Assembly: GCA_938021455.1 (NCBI GenBank)
Contig: CALIGP010000377.1
Location: 1 to 10,036 of the forward strand
Length of the DNA: 10,036 bases
Origin: an uncultured Lewinella sp.
GTDB taxonomy: Bacteria > Bacteroidota > Bacteroidia > Chitinophagales > Saprospiraceae
Direction of reading: 5' to 3'
The notes under the pieces are model-generated. The model was not told where the DNA came from, searched no databases, and saw only the letters and a program-made list of their open reading frames with translations. Positions 5,605 to 10,036 of the stretch are shown one piece after another; the stretch's first letter is position 1; the number at the start of each line of letters is the position of its first letter. The position numbers and the translations under genes are program-made.

Positions 5605-6992
5605 CTAACCAACGCACCATTGCCAGATCTTTCTCTCTTAACGGAGTAGGGTTGCACTCCGGCGCGCAAGTGAAATTGACCTTCAAACCAGCTCCTGCCG
5701 GACACGGTGTCAAGTTTCAACGCATTGATCTGGAGGGACAACCAATTATAAACGTCGACGTCAATCGGGTCGTAAGTACGGATCGTTCCACCACCATCGG
5801 CACTAAGGATGCGATGGTCTCCACGGTAGAACACTTGCTCTCCGCCGTTTCAGGCCTGCAGATTGACAACCTTCTTGTTGAGCTGGATGGACGAGAGATT
5901 CCCATCCTTGACGGCAGCGCCAGCCCTTTCGTTGCCCCACTACTGGAAGCTGGAGTGGAAGAACAAGACGCTCCACGAAACTATTTCATCGTAGAGGAGC
6001 CCATTACCTACCGCGATGAGGAAACAGGATCCGAAATCGTTGCCCTACCCTACGACGGCTTCGAGGTAGTGAGCATGATCGACTTTGACAGTCCCGTTCT
6101 CGGTCAGCAATACGCTACCCTGCGGGGCTACGAAGACTACGCCAGTGAGATTGCCCCCTGCCGCACCTTCGTCTTTCTTCATGAATTAGAAGCGCTCTTT
6201 GAGCACGACTTGATCAAGGGTGGAGACCTCACCAATGCCATCGTTATTGCTGACCAACTCGTTCCTCAGGAACGTTTGGATAAACTAGCCAAGCGAATGG
6301 GTAAAGAAACCGTTGAGGTCACCCAAAAGGGAATTCTCAACACCCTAGATCTTAAGTTCCATAACGAACCCGCCAGACACAAGCTATTGGACGTCATGGG
6401 CGACATTAGTCTCCTTGGGGTTCCCATCAGAGGCCGAATCCTGGCGACGAAGCCCGGTCATGGCGCCAATGTGGCCTTCACGAAGTTGTTGAAGAAGGCC
6501 TACATGGAGCAGCGTCGACTTAAAGGGCGTCCTCATTACAACCCTAATGACGAACCGGTCTATAATCTGGTAGACATCCAGTCTATAATGCCGCACCGCT
6601 ACCCTTTCTTATTGATCGATAAGATCATTGAAAAAGGAGAGAACCACATTGTTGGCCTCAAGAACCTAAGCGCTAACGAAGAATTTTTCCAGGGACACTT
6701 CCCAGGTAACCCCGTCATGCCAGGCGTACTTCAGATTGAGGCCATGGCGCAGACCGGCGGACTGCTAGTGCTGACCCAACAAGAAGACCCCTACGGCTGG
6801 GACACCTACTTTTTGAAGGTGGAAAATGCCAAGTTTAAGAATTTTGTTGTTCCAGGAGACACGGTTCTCTTTAAGATGGAACTCATTGCTCCGGTTCGTC
6901 GGGGTATCTGCCAGATGCGAGGCACCGCTTACGTTGGCAATAAAATTGTTTCAGAAGCCGAGTTAGTTGCCCAAATCGTAAAGCGCCCCTAA
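5601..6992 (+). CDS. lpxC/fabZ: Bifunctional UDP-3-O-acyl-GlcNAc deacetylase / 3-hydroxyacyl-ACP dehydratase (LpxC-FabZ fusion)
   Basis: A 463-residue two-domain enzyme. The LpxC part (about 1-305) is the zinc deacetylase that commits UDP-acyl-GlcNAc to lipid A. Glu77-His78 lie in VEHLLSA, His260 and Asp264 in RHKLLD, and His287 in KPGHG, matching the general base, zinc ligands and final histidine of E. coli LpxC. After a short linker, the FabZ part (about 320-463) has IMPHRYPFLLID and then GHFPGNPVMPG with catalytic His366 and Glu380, spaced 14 apart as in other FabZ proteins. FabZ dehydrates 3-hydroxyacyl-ACP for fatty acid elongation, so the two halves compete for flux from one pool. Such fusions are known across Bacteroidota. 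I start at the ATG at 5601. A TTG two codons earlier is less likely. lpxA starts 2 bp after the stop. Confidence 0.96.
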   Translation: MTNQRTIARSFSLNGVGLHSGAQVKLTFKPAPAGHGVKFQRIDLEGQPIINVDVNRVVSTDRSTTIGTKDAMVSTVEHLLSAVSGLQIDNLLVELDGREIPILDGSASPFVAPLLEAGVEEQDAPRNYFIVEEPITYRDEETGSEIVALPYDGFEVVSMIDFDSPVLGQQYATLRGYEDYASEIAPCRTFVFLHELEALFEHDLIKGGDLTNAIVIADQLVPQERLDKLAKRMGKETVEVTQKGILNTLDLKFHNEPARHKLLDVMGDISLLGVPIRGRILATKPGHGANVAFTKLLKKAYMEQRRLKGRPHYNPNDEPVYNLVDIQSIMPHRYPFLLIDKIIEKGENHIVGLKNLSANEEFFQGHFPGNPVMPGVLQIEAMAQTGGLLVLTQQEDPYGWDTYFLKVENAKFKNFVVPGDTVLFKMELIAPVRRGICQMRGTAYVGNKIVSEAELVAQIVKRP

Positions 6993-6994
6993 GT

Positions 6995-7801
6995 ATGTCC
7001 ATTCACTCATTAAGTGTTGTCCACCCAAATGCCAAAGTTGGCGCAGGTGTCTCGGTTGGTCCTTTCAGCTACATTGAAGACGATGTAGAGATCGGAGAAG
7101 GCTCCTATATCGGGCCCAACGTTACCATCTACGCTGGCTCCCGGCTGGGAAAGAACGTCAAAATATTTCCCGGTGCCGTCATTGGCGGAGAACCGCAGGA
7201 TCTGAAATTTGAAGGAGAGTACACTACCGCCCAGATTGGGGATAACACGACTATCCGGGAGTACGTCACCGTTAACCGCGGTACTGCCTACGCCGGAACA
7301 ACGATCGTTGGCAAGAACTGCCTGATCATGGCCTACGCTCACGTTGCCCATGATTGTGTTTTGGGCGATAACATCGTTATTGCCAACAACGTCAACCTGG
7401 CCGGTCACGTCGTGCTTGATGATTACGTCATCATCGAAGGTCAGGTAGGTGTACAGCAATTTGTACGGATCGGGCAACACAGTTTTATCGCTGGTGGTAG
7501 CCTGGTGCGCAAGAGTGTACCTCCCTACGTTCGCGCAGCGCGCGAACCCCTTAGTTACATCGGGGTCAATCGAATTGGCCTGCAGCGTCGTAAGTTCAGT
7601 ATCAAGCAGATCAATACGATCCACGAGATCTACCGGATTCTGTTCGTCAAGGGGCTCAACATCACCAACGCCGTAACGGAGATCGAGGCATCGGTTCCCG
7701 TTTGTCAGGAAAGAGATGATGTTGTTCAGTTCATCTCCGGCACGGAGAAAACCGGGATCATCCGTAGCTTCAACAGCCTCAACGACACCACTCAAGTGTA
7801 A
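6995..7801 (+). CDS. lpxA: UDP-N-acetylglucosamine O-acyltransferase LpxA
   Basis: This 268-residue cytoplasmic trimer performs the first step of lipid A synthesis, adding a 3-hydroxyacyl chain to UDP-GlcNAc. Hexapeptide repeats fill residues 10-185 (IGEGSY, IGPNVT, IGDNTT, LGDNIV). EPQDLKFEGE (66-75) is the ligand-binding segment. AHVAHDC (115-121) holds His119, equivalent to catalytic His125 of E. coli, and NLAGHV provides His138. The E. coli active-site neighbour His160 is replaced by Gln154 in VGVQQF. Gly167 aligns with E. coli Gly173, a residue that sets acyl-chain length, and would allow a long chain. A helical C-terminal domain follows (about 190-260). It is translationally close to lpxC-fabZ (2-bp gap) and to the ABC gene (3-bp gap). 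Confidence 0.96.
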   Translation: MSIHSLSVVHPNAKVGAGVSVGPFSYIEDDVEIGEGSYIGPNVTIYAGSRLGKNVKIFPGAVIGGEPQDLKFEGEYTTAQIGDNTTIREYVTVNRGTAYAGTTIVGKNCLIMAYAHVAHDCVLGDNIVIANNVNLAGHVVLDDYVIIEGQVGVQQFVRIGQHSFIAGGSLVRKSVPPYVRAAREPLSYIGVNRIGLQRRKFSIKQINTIHEIYRILFVKGLNITNAVTEIEASVPVCQERDDVVQFISGTEKTGIIRSFNSLNDTTQV

Positions 7802-7804
7802 ACC

Positions 7805-8476
7805 ATGAATCCCGGAGAATCTGTCACCAAAATTCACCTCACATTATCGGGTGTTGGCAAACGCTTCGGTCGTCATTGGATACTACAAGATATTAACGAG
7901 GAATTCTCCGGAGGAGATCTGATCGGCATCAAAGGCCGCAATGGGTCGGGCAAATCAACGCTCTTACGAATTCTGTGCGGACAGCTGACCCCCTCCCGTG
8001 GTTCTTTGTCCGTGGATATCAACGGAAAAAGCATCTCCACTAACGAGCTGTATCAATACGTCAGTTGGGCCGCTCCTTATCTCGAAATCGTAGAAGAGCT
8101 GACCATCAGTGAATTTTTGGCTTTCCATTTCAAGCTCAAAGCGCTGCTGCCCGGCCTGACACTTGCTGAAATTCCTGCACAACTGGGTTTAGATCAGGTT
8201 CGTAATCGTAAACTCCAGGACTGCTCCTCCGGCATGCAGCAGCGCGTACTGCTGGGTAGCGCCTTGTACGCCAATACGCCCTTACTGTTATTGGATGAAC
8301 CGACAATTACCCTCGATGAGGAGGCAATCAGCTGGTTCCACCAGCAACTCAGACGCTTCCGTGGCAACAGATTGGTCTTTGTTGCCAGTAACGAAGTCGC
8401 TGATTTACAAGATTGTCAGCGAGTACTATCCCTAAACTCAGCTATTGTACACTCGGGCACTTCAGGTGATTTATGA
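7805..8476 (+). CDS. Orphan ABC transporter-type ATPase downstream of lpxA
   Basis: A 223-residue soluble ATP-binding cassette with no membrane segment. Walker A is GRNGSGKST (44-52), the signature is SSGMQQR (141-147, normally LSGGQQQR), and Walker B with the catalytic Glu is LLLLDEPT (160-167). Two switch residues are altered. The Q-loop position reads Ala (YVSWAAP, 85-91) where Gln is usual, and the H-loop position reads Asn196 (VASNEVAD) where His is usual. Size and layout resemble single-domain exporters of the CcmA kind. No permease gene is adjacent on either side. The 3-bp gap to lpxA predicts cotranscription, so a role in lipid or envelope export or in its control is plausible but unproven. 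Hydrolysis may be slow, given the missing H-loop His. The last codons lie inside one arm of a long inverted repeat. Confidence 0.88.
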   Translation: MNPGESVTKIHLTLSGVGKRFGRHWILQDINEEFSGGDLIGIKGRNGSGKSTLLRILCGQLTPSRGSLSVDINGKSISTNELYQYVSWAAPYLEIVEELTISEFLAFHFKLKALLPGLTLAEIPAQLGLDQVRNRKLQDCSSGMQQRVLLGSALYANTPLLLLDEPTITLDEEAISWFHQQLRRFRGNRLVFVASNEVADLQDCQRVLSLNSAIVHSGTSGDL

Positions 8477-8531
8477 AACCATAGCCAGCCAATTGTCTAA
8501 TTCGCTCCGATCCTAACCTGAAGTGCCCGAG
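8452..8531. repeat. 16-bp perfect inverted repeat across the ABC gene stop codon
   Basis: The arm CTCGGGCACTTCAGGT (8452-8467) is matched exactly by its reverse complement at 8516-8531, with a 48-nt loop. The left arm is inside the last codons of the ABC gene. The stop codon (8474-8476) is in the loop, and the right arm is non-coding. In the transcript this would be a strong stem at the 3' end. It is not itself a canonical terminator because the T-run comes 31 nt later. It may protect the mRNA, pause polymerase, or be a trace of a mobile repeat. Confidence 0.8.
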
Positions 8532-8535
8532 CGAC

Positions 8536-8568
8536 CTGCTTCGGCAGAAGGCTGTCTTCTAATTTTTT
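8536..8568 (+). terminator. Probable intrinsic terminator of the lpx-ABC unit
   Basis: Two small hairpins lie in tandem: CTGC-TTCG-GCAG (8536-8547), a stable UUCG tetraloop, and AGAAG-GCTGT-CTTCT (8546-8560). They share two bases. A run of six T follows at 8563-8568. The position, between the end of the ABC gene and the next promoter-like element, fits a rho-independent terminator, helped by the larger stem at 8452-8531. Confidence 0.55.
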
Positions 8569-8590
8569 CACCTCTAGTGACCGAGTCAAC

Positions 8591-8598
8591 TATATTTA
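8591..8598 (+). promoter_or_regulatory. Probable -7 element (TATATTTA) of the transferase gene
   Basis: TATATTTA matches TAnnTTTG except for the last base and lies 39 bp before the ATG at 8638, after the presumed terminator. The T-rich stretch about 21 bp upstream (8563-8568) could serve as a poor -33 region. The 161-bp gap between the ABC and transferase genes holds only the inverted repeat, terminator and this element. Confidence 0.35.
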
Positions 8599-8637
8599 GC
8601 GGATATTCGCGACTGGCCAATTATCGGCTCCCCACGA

Positions 8638-9714
8638 ATGCAGTTTAATTACTCCGACAAAAACACCCCTTTCGTCCTTAGCCCGGAAAGCCTGGACTGG
8701 TACCTTGGTAAGGGCTGGTATCGAATGGGAGCCACTATTTTCACCACCCATTTTCTCTACTTCAAGGATAAGCCATATTCTGCTATCTGGATTCGGATCG
8801 ATCTTGAGAATTTCAAATTTTCCAAGTCGCAACGCAAATTGATGCGCCGCAACGCCGCGCTGTTCAATACAACCGTTAGCCCCAGAGTTATTGATCAGGA
8901 GCGAGACGAGTTGTACAAAATTTACGCCGAAGACTTTGACGGGCGACTTTCTCCTACCATTTCCGATAGTCTGGAAGATTACAACGGAGACACCGTCTTC
9001 ACCACCTACGAAATCACCGTACGAGAAAAAGTCAGTAATCGCCTAGTCGCTGATAGCTACTTTGATCTGGGCGACTCTACAGCAGCGAGTATCCTCGGTA
9101 TTTATGATCCCAGCCTAAAGTCTTTTAGTCTCGGGTACTACACCATGCTGCTCGAAATGGAGTACTGCCTGGCGAAGGGCATGCGCTACTATTACCCGGG
9201 CTATGTCGTTCCTGGTTATCAACGCTTTGATTATAAACTTCGCCTGGGCCCAAGCCACTATTTCGACGTAAAAACAGATAAATGGCTGCCCTACAATCAA
9301 GAAGAGATTGAAAAGAGTGGGCCGGTAGAATCTCAGCTTTCTTTCCTGGTATCGCTCGTAGAAGCACTGAATGCTAAAGGCGCAAAGGCTGAACTCTACA
9401 CCTACCCCATGTTTGAAGCGGGCTTCTACGATATGTGGCATGAAGGGTATGTTCCTTATCCATACATCCTTCCTTTGGGGCAAGACCCGGAAGGCAATAT
9501 CGTTATCGTCACCTTTGACCCCCGGGATGAAGAATATCGTTTACTCAGCTGTCAGCACATGGTCGAAAGCCAGATCATGTTTACCCCCGTCATGCCCGCT
9601 GAACCGAGGAAAGGAAAATATTTTACGGACCTACTCTCCATAAAAGCCGTTCTTTTTCGTTCCCCTTCTACCGAAACGATGACAAGAGCCTGCGCGGCCA
9701 TCCTAAATCTGTAA
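8638..9714 (+). CDS. Arginyl/leucyl-tRNA-protein transferase-like protein (ATE/Bpt family, GNAT fold)
   Basis: A 358-residue cytoplasmic protein. Residues 20-72 (YLGKGWYRMG, then IDLENFKFSKSQRKLMRRN) follow the ATE/Bpt N-terminal pattern of a G-F/W-R-R-x-G segment leading to F-x-x-S-x-S-Q-R-x-x-x-R-R-N. Residues 138-210 match its catalytic GNAT-like half: ADSYFDLGDSTAASILGIYDP, SLGYYTMLLEMEYCLAKGM, YYPGYVVPGYQRFDYKLRLGP. Family members attach Leu or Arg from aminoacyl-tRNA to protein N termini, marking them for ClpS/ClpAP-type degradation. The CxxC-type cysteines usual in the N domain are absent. The only cysteines are Cys177, Cys305 and Cys352. About 140 residues (roughly 215-358) extend beyond typical bacterial Bpt length and are unassigned. 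It starts a new unit after the terminator, and a lipoprotein gene follows by 25 bp. The family is fairly sure, but actual aminoacyl transfer is inferred. Confidence 0.75.
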   Translation: MQFNYSDKNTPFVLSPESLDWYLGKGWYRMGATIFTTHFLYFKDKPYSAIWIRIDLENFKFSKSQRKLMRRNAALFNTTVSPRVIDQERDELYKIYAEDFDGRLSPTISDSLEDYNGDTVFTTYEITVREKVSNRLVADSYFDLGDSTAASILGIYDPSLKSFSLGYYTMLLEMEYCLAKGMRYYYPGYVVPGYQRFDYKLRLGPSHYFDVKTDKWLPYNQEEIEKSGPVESQLSFLVSLVEALNAKGAKAELYTYPMFEAGFYDMWHEGYVPYPYILPLGQDPEGNIVIVTFDPRDEEYRLLSCQHMVESQIMFTPVMPAEPRKGKYFTDLLSIKAVLFRSPSTETMTRACAAILNL

Positions 9715-9739
9715 CATCAACTTTTCAAATCCAACTTCT

Positions 9740-10036
9740 ATGAGAACCCTCTTCACCCATTCACTCTTGTTTTCTTGTCTCTTGATGGCTTCCTGTGGAA
9801 GCAATAATGATACAATTGAGGCAGATGCTCCGCTAGCAGCTCCCATAGCAGCAGCATTTGAGCCAGCTGCAGCAGCCCTTGACAACAGCGAAGGGCCCGC
9901 CAAAGTAGGAGGTTTATTGATGCAGCGGTTTTCGGCTGTGAGCGACGCCCAGACGGGTGCCCTGGACATGACAGCCAGCAAGAGCTTCGTAGACCTGGCG
10001 GAAAAACTGGCCGCAAAGCATCCTAGCGATACCCTG
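9740..10036 (+). CDS. Lipoprotein, 5' part, cut by window end
   Basis: The first 99 codons of a gene that runs off the window without a stop. The start MRTLFTHSLLFSCLLMASCGSNN is a lipoprotein signal: Arg at position 2, a hydrophobic core (residues 4-17), and a lipobox L-M-A-S-Cys19 for signal peptidase II. It is followed by an Ala- and acid-rich linker (DTIEADAPLAAPIAAAFEPAAA). The last visible part (MTASKSFVDLAEKLAAKHPSD) is an amphipathic helix of a sort seen just before or within TPR-like helical repeats, so a TPR-type lipoprotein is possible but unproven. It would be anchored in the inner or outer membrane facing the periplasm. The 25-bp gap to the transferase gene suggests cotranscription. 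Confidence 0.7.
   Translation, partial: MRTLFTHSLLFSCLLMASCGSNNDTIEADAPLAAPIAAAFEPAAAALDNSEGPAKVGGLLMQRFSAVSDAQTGALDMTASKSFVDLAEKLAAKHPSDTL

Noticed and set aside
7529..7547. Perfect 8-bp hairpin GTTCGCGC-AGC-GCGCGAAC inside lpxA
   Set aside because: It falls in the coding stretch V-R-A-A-R-E and follows from GC-rich Arg and Ala codons. There is no T-run, and the gene continues intact.
7010..7837. Open frame (275 codons) on the minus strand opposite lpxA
   Set aside because: Same explanation as for lpxD: antisense to a confident hexapeptide-repeat enzyme, with no protein family features.
9703..10016. Minus-strand open frames at the right edge
   Set aside because: They are opposite the lipoprotein start, whose signal peptide and lipobox are clear. 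Their translations lack features.

Overview
The window looks like chromosomal DNA of a Gram-negative Bacteroidota member, most plausibly of the Saprospiria (Lewinella-like) type. Three things support this. There is an LpxC-FabZ fusion, a hallmark of the phylum. There are -7 elements of the TAnnTTTG class in front of genes, with little Shine-Dalgarno sequence. Several intergenic spacers carry 7-bp AACCTGC-like tandem units. GC is moderate. I saw no phage, insertion sequence, CRISPR or RNA gene. The genus-level guess is inference.

Left part (1-4092): fatty acyl-CoA metabolism. Two genes on the minus strand encode an SDR reductase resembling trans-2-enoyl-CoA reductase/2,4-dienoyl-CoA reductase and a crotonase-fold protein with the catalytic triad of delta3,5-delta2,4-dienoyl-CoA isomerase. 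They form a two-gene unit with a 21-bp gap. Divergently, on the plus strand, lie a long-chain acyl-CoA synthetase and a PaaI/YdiI-type hotdog thioesterase. Together they would activate fatty acids, process double bonds that block ordinary beta-oxidation, and release CoA from stalled thioesters.

Middle part (4185-8476): lipid A initiation. The order is a small conserved-looking protein of unknown function, lpxD, a promoter, lpxC-fabZ fusion, lpxA (2-bp gap) and an orphan ABC ATPase (3-bp gap). LpxA, LpxC and LpxD make UDP-2,3-diacylglucosamine. The FabZ half draws on the same 3-hydroxyacyl-ACP pool for phospholipid synthesis. A 12-codon open frame starts just after the lpxC promoter, and its stop overlaps the lpxC start as ATGA. 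The unit ends in a 16-bp perfect inverted repeat that spans the ABC stop codon, then a small hairpin and T-run that look like a terminator.

Right part (8638-10036): a separate plus-strand unit. It has an arginyl/leucyl-tRNA-protein transferase-like protein (N-degron family) without the usual N-terminal cysteines and with an extra C-terminal region, followed by the first 99 codons of a lipoprotein cut by the window edge.

Most of the window is ordinary core metabolism. The items most worth a second look are the orphan ABC ATPase with altered Q- and H-loops, the cysteine-less transferase, the lpxC leader frame and the long inverted repeat.
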